A DNA stretch of 64,000 nucleotides. Source: Lactococcus paracarnosus (GTDB lineage: Bacteria; Bacillota; Bacilli; Lactobacillales; Streptococcaceae). Below the pieces are notes generated by a model. That model saw only the letters and a program-made list of their open reading frames with translations, was not told where the DNA came from and ran no database searches. The DNA lies in assembly GCF_006770285.1 (NCBI RefSeq), contig NZ_CP017195.1, forward strand, positions 186,001-250,000, written 5' to 3'. Made by a program: the position numbers and the translations under genes. Positions 7,516-16,048 of this stretch are shown here, piece by piece; within the stretch, counting starts at the first letter, position 1, and each line of letters begins with the position of its first letter.

Positions 7516-9555
7516 ATGACCTATCAAGAAGAGAAGCGGTTGCTACATGGTGGGGATTATAATCCAGATCAGTGGTTAGCCTATCCAGATATTTTAGCGC
7601 AAGACATGGCCTTGATGCAAGCATCAAAAGTCAACACGGTGTCAGTCGGTATTTTCGCCTGGTCTGCCTTGGAACCTAGAGAAGGAGAGTTTCACTTTGA
7701 CTGGTTAGACAAAATCTTTGATGATGTGGACAAGATGGGCGGTAATGTCATACTTGCCACGCCATCTGGTGCACGTCCAGCCTGGTTGAGTGCGGCTTAT
7801 CCAGAAGTTTTAAGAACGACTGAAAAACAAGAGAAACTAGCGCATGGTGGCCGACATAATCACTGCTTTTCATCTCCGATTTATCGGCAGAAAGTGGCCA
7901 TTATCAATCGGAAATTAGCAGAACGCTATGGGCAGCACCCGGCCTTGTATATGTGGCATATTTCAAATGAATATGGTGGTGATTGTCACTGTGCCTATTG
8001 TCAGGAGAATTTCAGGTCATGGTTAAAGGCCAAGTACGGCACCTTGGCAGCACTAAATGCGGCTTGGTGGGGTGCGTTTTGGAGTCATACTTATACAGAC
8101 TGGACACAGATTTCGTCACCATCATCGTTAGGTGAGACGATGGTTCATGGGATGAACTTAGACTGGAAAAGGTTTGTGACAGACCAGACCATTGATTTTT
8201 ACGAGCATGAAATAAAAGAGATTCGCGTTTTAACGCCAAATGTACCGATTACAACAAATTTCATGGGTGACGGGGATGCGTTAATCCCATTTCAAAGTTT
8301 AGATTATGGCAAGTTTGCTGAGCATGTTGATGTCATCTCGTGGGATTGTTATCCTGCCTGGCATAATGACTGGGGCAGTACAGCCGATTTGGCAGCTAAA
8401 GTCGGCTTTATTAATGATCAATACCGCGCATTAAAGCAACAACCTTTCCTAATCATGGAATCTACACCAAGTTTGGTTAACTGGCATCCAGTGAATAAGG
8501 CCAAACGACCTGGTATGCACTTACTGTCATCTATGCAATTTTTAGCGCACGGCTCAGACTCAGTCATGTACTTTCAGTGGCGGAAATCGCGTGGCTCCTC
8601 TGAGAAATTTCATGGGGCAGTGGTGGATCATGATGGACGTACTGAAAATCGTGTGTTCAAGGATGTTACAGCTGTAGGAGATGCCCTAGACAAGCTAGCT
8701 AACCTTAAAGGTAGCAATAAGACTGCTCGGGTTGCGATTATCTATGACTGGGATAATGACTGGGCATTAGCAGATGCACAAGGCTTTTCTGATACTAGTA
8801 AACGCTACCCGCAAACCTTGCAAGACCACTATCGTTTTTTCTGGAATCATGATATTCCTGTAGATGTGATCACATCAGATCAAGCGCTAGCGAAATATGA
8901 TCTGGTAGTGGCACCCATGCTCTATCTCATGCGTCAAGAAACAATGGCTAAGTTAGCTGATTTTGTCTCAAAAGGGGGACACTTGGTTTCTAGCTATATG
9001 ACGGGCTATGTCGACGAAAATGATCTGGCTTATCTCGGCGGTTGGCCTAAGCCTTTACAGTCTCTTTTTGGCATCAATGTCACGGAAACGGATACCTTAT
9101 ATCCCAAGGATCGTAATGGTCTTTTGGCAGCTGGTCAAGTCTTTGAGGTAACAGACTATTGTTCTCTTTTTGAAGTAAAGACAGCCAAAACGCTTGCGAC
9201 CTATACAGCAGATTTCTATCAAAATCAGGCAGCAGTTGTCGCCAATCCCTATGGGCAAGGTCAGGCATATTATATCGGTGCACGTACAGGATATGATTAT
9301 TTAGCGACTTTTTATACAGACCTTGTTGAGACATTCGGCCTTACGAATCAATGGGTCGTGCTATCAGACCCGGATGTATCCGTCCAATCACGTCAAAGCG
9401 ATGAAACAACTTACCATTTCGTCATGAATTTTTCTGAAACTGATAAGACAATCACAGTTTGTGAACCAACAGTTGACTTATTAACAGGCCAAGCCATCAG
9501 TAAAGAAATTAAGTTAAGCCCCTATCAAGTCAGTGTGTTGACATCACGAGATTAA
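7516..9555 (+). CDS. Beta-galactosidase, GH42 family
   Basis: Intracellular glycosidase of 679 aa, close to the usual GH42 length, with a catalytic TIM barrel, a trimerisation domain from about residue 400, and a small C-terminal beta domain. The acid/base is E152 in HISNEYGG and the nucleophile E315 in LIMESTPS. The zinc cluster typical of this family is complete: C117, C157, C159 and C162. GH42 enzymes favour short galacto-oligosaccharides from galactan or arabinogalactan rather than lactose (family knowledge), so it may complement the GH2 enzyme upstream. It lies 4 nt after the permease gene, in the same operon, like ganA in Bacillus gan operons. An araD gene nearby would also fit arabinogalactan use, but that is inference. 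Confidence 0.95.
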   Translation: MTYQEEKRLLHGGDYNPDQWLAYPDILAQDMALMQASKVNTVSVGIFAWSALEPREGEFHFDWLDKIFDDVDKMGGNVILATPSGARPAWLSAAYPEVLRTTEKQEKLAHGGRHNHCFSSPIYRQKVAIINRKLAERYGQHPALYMWHISNEYGGDCHCAYCQENFRSWLKAKYGTLAALNAAWWGAFWSHTYTDWTQISSPSSLGETMVHGMNLDWKRFVTDQTIDFYEHEIKEIRVLTPNVPITTNFMGDGDALIPFQSLDYGKFAEHVDVISWDCYPAWHNDWGSTADLAAKVGFINDQYRALKQQPFLIMESTPSLVNWHPVNKAKRPGMHLLSSMQFLAHGSDSVMYFQWRKSRGSSEKFHGAVVDHDGRTENRVFKDVTAVGDALDKLANLKGSNKTARVAIIYDWDNDWALADAQGFSDTSKRYPQTLQDHYRFFWNHDIPVDVITSDQALAKYDLVVAPMLYLMRQETMAKLADFVSKGGHLVSSYMTGYVDENDLAYLGGWPKPLQSLFGINVTETDTLYPKDRNGLLAAGQVFEVTDYCSLFEVKTAKTLATYTADFYQNQAAVVANPYGQGQAYYIGARTGYDYLATFYTDLVETFGLTNQWVVLSDPDVSVQSRQSDETTYHFVMNFSETDKTITVCEPTVDLLTGQAISKEIKLSPYQVSVLTSRD

Positions 9556-9593
9556 ACCTATGATCAGATGCGCATGACCTTTATAAAAGACAA

Positions 9594-9623
9594 GAAAAAA
9601 ACTGCTGGTAACAGACCAACAGT
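9594..9623 (-). terminator. Terminator of the AraC-type regulator gene
   Basis: Read on the minus strand, ACTG/CAGT and TGGT/ACCA stems with one mismatch are followed by seven T. It lies just past the regulator stop codon and between two convergent genes. Confidence 0.6.
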
Positions 9624-9629
9624 AAGGGA

Positions 9630-10556
9630 TTAAGTCGAAAAAGGTGTCTCACCAAGGACAGACAAGTTTCGTAGGATGTCAGTTAGTTCTTGATCAGCAG
9701 TCTCATGATTGACTTGATGTTGCTGATTTCGGAATTGGGAAGGGTTAAGGCCAGTTAGTTTTTTAAAGGCACGGTTGAAGACAATCTGAGAATTAAAGCC
9801 AACTGCGATCGAAATATCAAGAATAGATTGGTGTGTCGTATAAAGCAGATTGGCTGCAGCATTGATCCGAATTTGCTGTAAGGCATTTTGGATAGTTGTA
9901 TTGTAATAGCTTTTAAACACACGAGATAGATGGCTTCTGTTGACAAACATGTGATCAGAGATATCTGAGACTTTGATGTCATCCGTGTAGTTGTTCAAAA
10001 GATAGGTCATGGTGTTGACCGGCAATTTTCGATAGGTTAAGACTTTTTCTTTACTTGAGATAAAGTCGTCCGTCATCAGTTTGTTAAAGAAATCTAAACA
10101 CAGACTCGTCAGTTTTAGCTCACTACTTGGGTTGGCATCTCGAATCTGCAAGGTGCTTTGAATGATATCGATGTAAGTCGAAAAATGATGGCTTTGAATG
10201 ACATGGACGTTATTTGCAAAGGGTGTTTTCTCCAAAAAATCAGATACCACAGGCCCTTTGATTGCCAGCCAGCAGTAACTCCAAGGCGTATTAGCGTCAG
10301 AGATATAGCGGTGGATCATATCTGGGCGAACCAGAAAAATATCGCCCTTGCTAAGATGGAACTGCTGATCATCTACTGAAAAAGTCCCCTTACCATCGAG
10401 TATGATGTGAAAAATATAATGTGTCCGAACAGTCGGTCCATAATTATGAAGGGACATCGTTTGAGAGAAACCGGAGAATCGATACTGGATACCGATGTTA
10501 AAATATTGTGTTTCAGGTGCAATATAAAAAATAGATTTTTCCATAGGGTCAACCAC
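9630..10556 (-). CDS. AraC-family transcriptional regulator
   Basis: DNA-binding regulator of 308 aa with an N-terminal cupin-like sugar-sensing domain (HYIFHIILDGKGTF near residue 46, FLVRPDMIHRYISD near 75) and two C-terminal helix-turn-helix motifs (about residues 200-222 and 248-285, ending GLNPSQFR). This is the RafR/MsmR type that activates sugar uptake and glycosidase genes when the sugar is bound. The likely start is GTG at 10556, with AAGAAAG just upstream; an internal ATG at 10544 has no ribosome binding site. It is divergent from galM and convergent with the GH42 gene. I propose that it binds the motif shared by lacZ, the importer and galM. The motif also lies upstream of its own promoter, which would allow autoregulation. 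Confidence 0.9.
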   Translation of the reverse strand: MVDPMEKSIFYIAPETQYFNIGIQYRFSGFSQTMSLHNYGPTVRTHYIFHIILDGKGTFSVDDQQFHLSKGDIFLVRPDMIHRYISDANTPWSYCWLAIKGPVVSDFLEKTPFANNVHVIQSHHFSTYIDIIQSTLQIRDANPSSELKLTSLCLDFFNKLMTDDFISSKEKVLTYRKLPVNTMTYLLNNYTDDIKVSDISDHMFVNRSHLSRVFKSYYNTTIQNALQQIRINAAANLLYTTHQSILDISIAVGFNSQIVFNRAFKKLTGLNPSQFRNQQHQVNHETADQELTDILRNLSVLGETPFST

Positions 10557-10572
10557 ATGCTTTCTTAATTAA

Positions 10573-10581
10573 ATTATAGCA
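10573..10581 (-). promoter_or_regulatory. Extended -10 promoter of the AraC-type regulator
   Basis: On the minus strand TGCTATAAT is a perfect extended -10 box 17 nt before the GTG start. No good -35 box was found at normal spacing. Confidence 0.5.
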
Positions 10582-10599
10582 TTGGCCCTTGTCAAAATG

Positions 10600-10661
10600 C
10601 AACAATAAGTTAAAAACAGGTGTTGAATCATAAAACAGATTGCCTGATGAAGGACTATACT
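10600..10661 (+). promoter_or_regulatory. galM promoter with shared activator motif
   Basis: CAACAATAAGTTAAAA (10600-10615) matches the lacZ-site 16-mer at 13 of 16 positions, and its core ACAAWAAGTTAAAA at 13 of 14. The -10 box TATACT (10656-10661) lies at the same distance (about 49 bp from the motif centre) as in the other two promoters. No -35 box is recognisable, again consistent with an activated promoter. No cre-like site was seen here. Confidence 0.5.
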
Positions 10662-10739
10662 AGAACTAGATAAAGCAACGTGAGTTGTAAAAAAAATGAG
10701 TATTTAATCAGCATGTCAGCATGAGAAAGGGAAGAGAAG

Positions 10740-11750
10740 ATGTCAGTTACAGTTACAGATTTTGGGGACGGCTATCGCCTGATTACACTCGAAAATAGCC
10801 ACGGGCTTAAACTCTCATGTACCGATTTTGGTGCACGTCTAACAAGTTTAGTTAAACATCAGGTTTCACTTGTTTTAGGATTTGATAAGGCGTCAGACTA
10901 CCAACAAACACCAGGGGGAGCGATTTATTTCGGTGCCATCGTTGGTCGCGTAGCAGGCCGTATTCGGGGTGCTCAAGCGACTATTTCTGGTAAATCTTAC
11001 CAGTTCACGGCAAATGAAAACGGCAAGAACACCTTGCACGGTGGTGGAGAAAATGGCCTCCATGATAAAAAATGGGCGTTCGAAATTGTTGATGAACAAG
11101 TCATCTTTACAACACAGTTAGCAGATGGCTTACATGGGTTTCCAGGCACACTATCCGTCAAAGTCATCTATTTTTTGACTGAAGCAAATGAATGGGGTTA
11201 TGAAATTCATGCAACATCTGATAAAGATACGCTTTGGAATCCTTGTCACCATGTCTACTATAATTTATCGGGTGATGCATCACAAGCGATTGATCAGCAC
11301 AAACTTTGGCTGAATGCCAGCCAATATGAGCCACTTGAACAAGGGCTACCGAGCTTGACAAAAGCTGATGTGACTGGAACGGCATTTGACTTCACAAACG
11401 AAAAAGAGATTGGTCATGCCTTGCATAGCAAGGATAAACAAGTTAGCGACTATGCTGGCTTGGATCATCCCTTCTTTCTTGATGGCGGACGTGACATACA
11501 GGCGAGCTTAAGGGGTCCTGATGGCAAAATAAAGGTGGAGATGGTGACAAACCAGCCAAGTGTTGTCATCTTTACAGCAAATTTTGGGACCGATACACCA
11601 TTAGTTGGTGGTAAACGGTTAGCTAATCATGGTGGGATAACCTTTGAAACGCAAGTCGCACCAGGAGCCGAACAGCATCCCGATTTTGGCTCGATTGTAT
11701 TACGAGCCGGACAAGCCTATTACAATAAAACAAGTTTTAAACTTACTTAA
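10740..11750 (+). CDS. galM: Aldose 1-epimerase (galactose mutarotase)
   Basis: Converts beta-D-galactose, released by beta-galactosidase, to the alpha anomer used by galactokinase. The 336 aa length is typical. Family marks are GARLTSL near residue 31, the substrate-binding NGKNTLHGG near residue 92, the catalytic histidine in NPCHHVYYNLSGD near residue 165, and the catalytic glutamate in FETQVAPGAEQHP near residue 303. It is the first gene of a galM-galK-galT operon, with galK starting 14 nt downstream. The ribosome binding region is AAGGGAAGAG, just before the ATG. Confidence 0.96.
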   Translation: MSVTVTDFGDGYRLITLENSHGLKLSCTDFGARLTSLVKHQVSLVLGFDKASDYQQTPGGAIYFGAIVGRVAGRIRGAQATISGKSYQFTANENGKNTLHGGGENGLHDKKWAFEIVDEQVIFTTQLADGLHGFPGTLSVKVIYFLTEANEWGYEIHATSDKDTLWNPCHHVYYNLSGDASQAIDQHKLWLNASQYEPLEQGLPSLTKADVTGTAFDFTNEKEIGHALHSKDKQVSDYAGLDHPFFLDGGRDIQASLRGPDGKIKVEMVTNQPSVVIFTANFGTDTPLVGGKRLANHGGITFETQVAPGAEQHPDFGSIVLRAGQAYYNKTSFKLT

Positions 11751-11764
11751 CTTAGGAGACGATT

Positions 11765-12925
11765 ATGGAACAACTACTTGCAACTTTTATCGACAAATTC
11801 GGTAGTCATACGCATGCCAAACAGTATTTTTCACCAGGTCGGATTAACTTGATTGGCGAGCATACCGACTATAACGGAGGGCATGTCTTTCCAGCAGCTA
11901 TCACAATCGGTACTTTTGCGGTAGCTAAGCCACGTCAAGATAAAACAATTCGTGTCTATTCTATGAATTTTCCAGATTTAGATATCCTTGAATTTACCTG
12001 TGATGAAGATCAAAAACGGCCAGACTTAAAGTGGGCTAACTATGTATTAGGCATGCTTGTCTCACTTAGAAAGATGGGATTCGAAACGCCACACGGTTTT
12101 GACTTAGCTATTGAGGGGAACATCCCAAATGGGTCAGGTCTCTCGTCATCTGCGTCATTGGAAATGCTGGTAGGGGTTATCGCACGTGATTTTTATCATT
12201 TATCACTGGCTAGTCTTGATATGGTAAAGGCCGGAAAGGATACTGAAAATAACTTCATCGGTGTAAATTCAGGGATTACGGATCAATTTGCGATTGCATT
12301 TGGCGAGCCGGATTCAGGGATATTTTTAGACACAAACACGCTTGACTATGAGATGGTACCCGTTGTTTTAACAGGCTATCGCATTGTGATCATGAACACC
12401 AATAAACGCCGGGAGTTAGCTGACTCTAAATACAATGAGCGCAGGCGCGAATGTGAAACTGCCCTAAGTCTGCTACAAGAAGTCTTGCCGATTCAGGCAT
12501 TAGGGGAGTTAACGACTGAGACGTTTGAGCAGCATACTGATTTGATTGGAGATGAAACGCTGATCAAGCGTGCGCGTCACGCTGTCACTGAAAATGAGCG
12601 AACGATTGCGGCTAAAGCTGCCTTAACGTCGGGTAATTTGGAGGAGTTTGGCCAATTACTAAATGCCAGTCATGCCTCATTGAAAGCCGATTATGAAGTC
12701 ACAGGAATTGAGCTTGATACACTAGCTGAAACGGCGCAAGCGCAAGATGGCGTCATCGGGGCTAGAATGACAGGTGCTGGATTTGGCGGTTGTGGTATCG
12801 CGATTGTTGAAACAGATAAAGTTGCGCAAGTGACGCAGGCAATTCATGATACCTATCTGGCTGTCGTTGGCTATGAACCAGCCTTTTATGCCTGTAATAT
12901 TGGGAGTGGAGCGCGTGTCTTATGA
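11765..12925 (+). CDS. galK: Galactokinase
   Basis: Phosphorylates alpha-D-galactose with ATP to galactose-1-phosphate, the first committed step of the Leloir pathway. This GHMP kinase of 386 aa shows the galactokinase signature GRINLIGEHTDYNGG near residue 24, the ATP-binding loop PNGSGLSSSASLE near residue 121, and the C-terminal GARMTGAGFGGC near residue 333. AGGAG lies at a normal distance from the ATG. It overlaps galT by four bases (ATGA). Confidence 0.98.
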   Translation: MEQLLATFIDKFGSHTHAKQYFSPGRINLIGEHTDYNGGHVFPAAITIGTFAVAKPRQDKTIRVYSMNFPDLDILEFTCDEDQKRPDLKWANYVLGMLVSLRKMGFETPHGFDLAIEGNIPNGSGLSSSASLEMLVGVIARDFYHLSLASLDMVKAGKDTENNFIGVNSGITDQFAIAFGEPDSGIFLDTNTLDYEMVPVVLTGYRIVIMNTNKRRELADSKYNERRRECETALSLLQEVLPIQALGELTTETFEQHTDLIGDETLIKRARHAVTENERTIAAKAALTSGNLEEFGQLLNASHASLKADYEVTGIELDTLAETAQAQDGVIGARMTGAGFGGCGIAIVETDKVAQVTQAIHDTYLAVVGYEPAFYACNIGSGARVL

Positions 12926-14430
12926 TGATTACAGAAGCATTTGCTAACTTAGCAATCAACTCAGGTGCTTATGATGTGCTGGATACGATTTATCTAACGA
13001 ATCAATTGCGGCGCTTGGTTGGACAAGATGAGCTGTCGGCTATCACTGTTGCTGATGCTAATCTGTATACGATGATTGACACCTTGACGGCCTTGGCTGA
13101 GTCAAATGGTCAGTTGACACGACTCGGCTGGACTAAGGATATGTTTGAAGCTGCCTTGTGTGATTATCTGACACCAGCACCATCAGTTGTCAATCGAAAA
13201 TTTGCTGAAAATTATCAGCTATCTCCACAACAAGCAACAGCAGCATTCTTCAAAAGTTCTTATGAAAATGATTACATCAAGATGCGACAAATTGCTAAAA
13301 ATCGTGTTTTTGTCCATCCGTCTGTTTATGGCGATCTGACGATTAGTATCAACCTGTCCAAACCTGAAAAAGATCCTAAAGAAATTGCTGCCGTTAAACA
13401 AGCGCCACAGACAAATTTTCCTACCTGTCAACTCTGTATGGAAAATGAAGGCTATCTTGGCCGGCTCAATCATCCTGCTAGAAGTAACCATCGCATCATT
13501 CGCTTCACGCTAGATGGTGAGGCATGGGGCTTCCAATACTCGCCTTATGCCTACTATCAGGAGCATGCCATTTATTTGAATGAACGGCATCAACCAATGG
13601 TGATTAACGGTGTTGCGATACGTAAAATTTTGCTAATTGTTGAAAAATTCCCGCATTACTTTGCAGGCTCTAACGCTGATTTACCAATTGTTGGTGGCTC
13701 CATCTTGACCCACGAACATTTCCAAGGAGGTGGCGAAAAGTTACCCATGAGTTTTGCACAGACGGATAAACTGGTTAAACTTGAGAAATTTAAAACGCTC
13801 CAAGCAGCCACGCTTAAATGGCCTATGTCAGTTATTCGTCTGATATCAGCATCGATAGAGGAGCTGGTTGCGGCAAGTAGCGAGATACTCGTGGCTTGGG
13901 ATGCTTATTCAGATGCAGCTGTTGATGTGCTAGCACATGGCTTAGATGGCGAGCGACATCATACGATTACACCGATTGCACGGATGCGAGCTGGTAAGTT
14001 TGAGCTGGATTTGGTGCTGCGTGATAATCATACCACATCAAGCTTTCCTGACGGCGTCTTTCATCCGCACCAAGATGTCCAACATATCAAGAAAGAAAAT
14101 ATCGGTTTGATAGAAGTGATGGGCTTAGCTATTTTACCAGCCCGCCTAAAAACTGAATTAGCAGCTGTGAAAGCCTATGTGAGTGGACAAGTAACTCAGC
14201 TAACCGATGTAGCAGTCTACCATCAAGCCTGGGCAAGTGAGTTGAAACTAGCCTATACAGGTGGCGATATCGATCACTATCTGAATACCGCGCTAGGCCG
14301 CAAATTCGAGCGGGTCTTAGAAGATGCGGGTGTTTTTAAAAGAGATGACCAGGGGCAAGCAGCTTTTGCACGTTTCTTGACTAAGTTATCAGAAACAAGC
14401 GGGATAAAACAAGGAAAATTAAATCATTAA
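12922..14430 (+). CDS. galT: Galactose-1-phosphate uridylyltransferase, Firmicutes type
   Basis: Exchanges the uridyl group of UDP-glucose with galactose-1-phosphate, giving glucose-1-phosphate and UDP-galactose. The 502 aa length and sequence are of the Gram-positive GalT2 class, longer than the E. coli enzyme. Visible motifs are FPTCQLCMENEGYLGRLNHP, SNHRIIRF, and HEHFQGG, which carries family-conserved histidines. Its ATG overlaps the galK stop (ATGA); either of two adjacent ATG codons could be used. galE is not in the window, so UDP-galactose epimerase must be encoded elsewhere. A strong terminator follows at once. Confidence 0.96.
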   Translation: MMITEAFANLAINSGAYDVLDTIYLTNQLRRLVGQDELSAITVADANLYTMIDTLTALAESNGQLTRLGWTKDMFEAALCDYLTPAPSVVNRKFAENYQLSPQQATAAFFKSSYENDYIKMRQIAKNRVFVHPSVYGDLTISINLSKPEKDPKEIAAVKQAPQTNFPTCQLCMENEGYLGRLNHPARSNHRIIRFTLDGEAWGFQYSPYAYYQEHAIYLNERHQPMVINGVAIRKILLIVEKFPHYFAGSNADLPIVGGSILTHEHFQGGGEKLPMSFAQTDKLVKLEKFKTLQAATLKWPMSVIRLISASIEELVAASSEILVAWDAYSDAAVDVLAHGLDGERHHTITPIARMRAGKFELDLVLRDNHTTSSFPDGVFHPHQDVQHIKKENIGLIEVMGLAILPARLKTELAAVKAYVSGQVTQLTDVAVYHQAWASELKLAYTGGDIDHYLNTALGRKFERVLEDAGVFKRDDQGQAAFARFLTKLSETSGIKQGKLNH

Positions 14431-14454
14431 AAACAAGTCGTTAGACTTGTTTTT
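14431..14454 (+). terminator. Terminator of the galMKT operon
   Basis: A perfect 9-bp stem, AAACAAGTC (14431-14439) with GACTTGTTT (14444-14452), loop GTTA, ends in a T tract right after the galT stop. Confidence 0.85.
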
Positions 14455-14631
14455 CGTCTATGTGTTCTTATATATAATTAATTTATTAGCTGTTTTGAGA
14501 ACGCTTAATTAGAAAACGAAAAACTCATAAAGCATTGGTATAATAGAGTTTATATACATGCAGTTAATTATTCGTTAACCAACTTGTTATTATGTCGCCA
14601 TGAAAAACATTGAAAAAAACACCGTAATTAA

Positions 14632-14660
14632 TTGACATTCCATTTTTTTTCTTCTAAAAT
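14632..14660 (+). promoter_or_regulatory. cfa promoter
   Basis: Consensus TTGACA (14632-14637), 17-bp spacer and TAAAAT (14655-14660). The leader is about 18 nt and contains the AAGGGGAG ribosome binding site. Confidence 0.8.
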
Positions 14661-14684
14661 AACAGGTATAGTAAAGGGGAGAAG

Positions 14685-15881
14685 ATGTTAGACAAAACAA
14701 TCTACAAACAAATATTTAAAGCAAGTTTTGACGCCCCAATCGACGTTGAATTCTGGGATGGTGAACAAGTAAATTATGGTGATGGTGACCCCATTGCTAA
14801 AATCAAGCTAAATGAAATTATCCCAATCAAAGATATTATGGCCCATGCCTCGCTTACCTTTGGTGAAGCTTACATGGACGGTAAAATCGAAATTGATGGT
14901 GACTTACAAAAGTTAGTTACGACAGTTTATGAAGCGAAAGATAGCTTTATGAACAATTCTAAATTCTCAAAGCTCATTCCAAAACGCTCACATTCTGAAA
15001 AAGTGAGTAAAGAAGATGTGCAAAGTCACTATGACATCGGTAATGAATTTTATCAAATGTGGTTAGATCCAACGATGACTTATTCATGCGCTTATTTTGC
15101 AAGTGAAAATGATTCTTTAGAGGATGCACAATGGAATAAAGTGCACCACATTTTAAATAAATTACATGCTAAACCAAATGAAACGTTACTAGATATTGGC
15201 TGTGGCTGGGGGACTTTAATTTTCACCGCAGCAAAAGAGTACAATCTTGAAGCGACTGGTGTGACACTGAGTCAAGAACAATATGATTTTGTTAAAGCAA
15301 AAATAAAATCAGAAGGCTTAGAAGGCCGTGTGCATGTCTTTCTAAAAGACTATCGTGAGATCAAACAAACCTATAATCATGTGACGTCAGTAGGGATGTT
15401 TGAACATGTTGGTAAAGAAAACCTACAAGAATATTTTGAACAAGTGAATAATCGCCTAGCAGACGATGGTACTGCATTGATTCATGGGATTACTGGACAG
15501 CACGATGGTGCAGGTGTGGATGCATGGATTAATAAGTATATCTTCCCAGGTGGCTATATTCCAAATATTGCAGAGAATATCGGTCACATTCTCAATACCT
15601 CACTCCAATTGGATGATGTTGAACCACTTCGTCGTCATTATCAAAAGACGCTTGAGATGTGGACAGCAAATTTCCATGATGTCAAAGCCGCAGTGGTGGA
15701 CGCATATGGAGAACGCTTCTATCGGATGTGGGATTTGTATTTGCAAGCCTGTGCCGCCTCATTTGAGTCTGGTAACATCGATGTTGTGCAATATTTGCTC
15801 ACAAAAGGAGCATCTGGTAAAAATTTACCAATGACACGCTCTTATATTTATCATGCTGATGTGGCACATGGTGTCAAGTAA
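14685..15881 (+). CDS. cfa: Cyclopropane-fatty-acyl-phospholipid synthase
   Basis: Transfers a methylene group from S-adenosylmethionine to cis double bonds of membrane phospholipid acyl chains, which stiffens the membrane in acid and stationary phase. It has 398 aa, with an N-terminal lipid-binding part and a SAM-dependent methyltransferase fold ([11 protein letters not shown] at about residue 167). [20 protein letters not shown] near residue 110 and the bicarbonate/active-site region GMFEHVG near residue 243 are family hallmarks. It is a single-gene unit between its own consensus promoter and a strong terminator. Confidence 0.96.
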   Translation: MLDKTIYKQIFKASFDAPIDVEFWDGEQVNYGDGDPIAKIKLNEIIPIKDIMAHASLTFGEAYMDGKIEIDGDLQKLVTTVYEAKDSFMNNSKFSKLIPKRSHSEKVSKEDVQSHYDIGNEFYQMWLDPTMTYSCAYFASENDSLEDAQWNKVHHILNKLHAKPNETLLDIGCGWGTLIFTAAKEYNLEATGVTLSQEQYDFVKAKIKSEGLEGRVHVFLKDYREIKQTYNHVTSVGMFEHVGKENLQEYFEQVNNRLADDGTALIHGITGQHDGAGVDAWINKYIFPGGYIPNIAENIGHILNTSLQLDDVEPLRRHYQKTLEMWTANFHDVKAAVVDAYGERFYRMWDLYLQACAASFESGNIDVVQYLLTKGASGKNLPMTRSYIYHADVAHGVK

Positions 15882-15903
15882 CTTAAACCTAGCGATAAAG
15901 ATG

Positions 15904-15929
15904 AACTGCTTAATGAAGCAGTTTTTTTG
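15904..15929 (+). terminator. Terminator after cfa
   Basis: An 8-bp stem, AACTGCTT/AAGCAGTT, with loop AATG is followed by a run of T. Confidence 0.85.
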
Positions 15930-16002
15930 TTGTCTAAGATAATGATTATAAAATACCACCTAATTTGGTACGTTTTAACAGACTGTTTGCTGAATGTGCA
16001 TG

Positions 16003-16011
16003 TGTTATAAT
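16003..16011 (+). promoter_or_regulatory. polC promoter, extended -10 type
   Basis: TGTTATAAT carries a consensus -10 box with the upstream TG of extended -10 promoters. No -35 box at 16-18 bp was recognised. It is about 38 nt before the polC start. Confidence 0.6.
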
Positions 16012-16048
16012 AGAAGTATCATCATTCACGATATAAGAAAGAAGTCCA

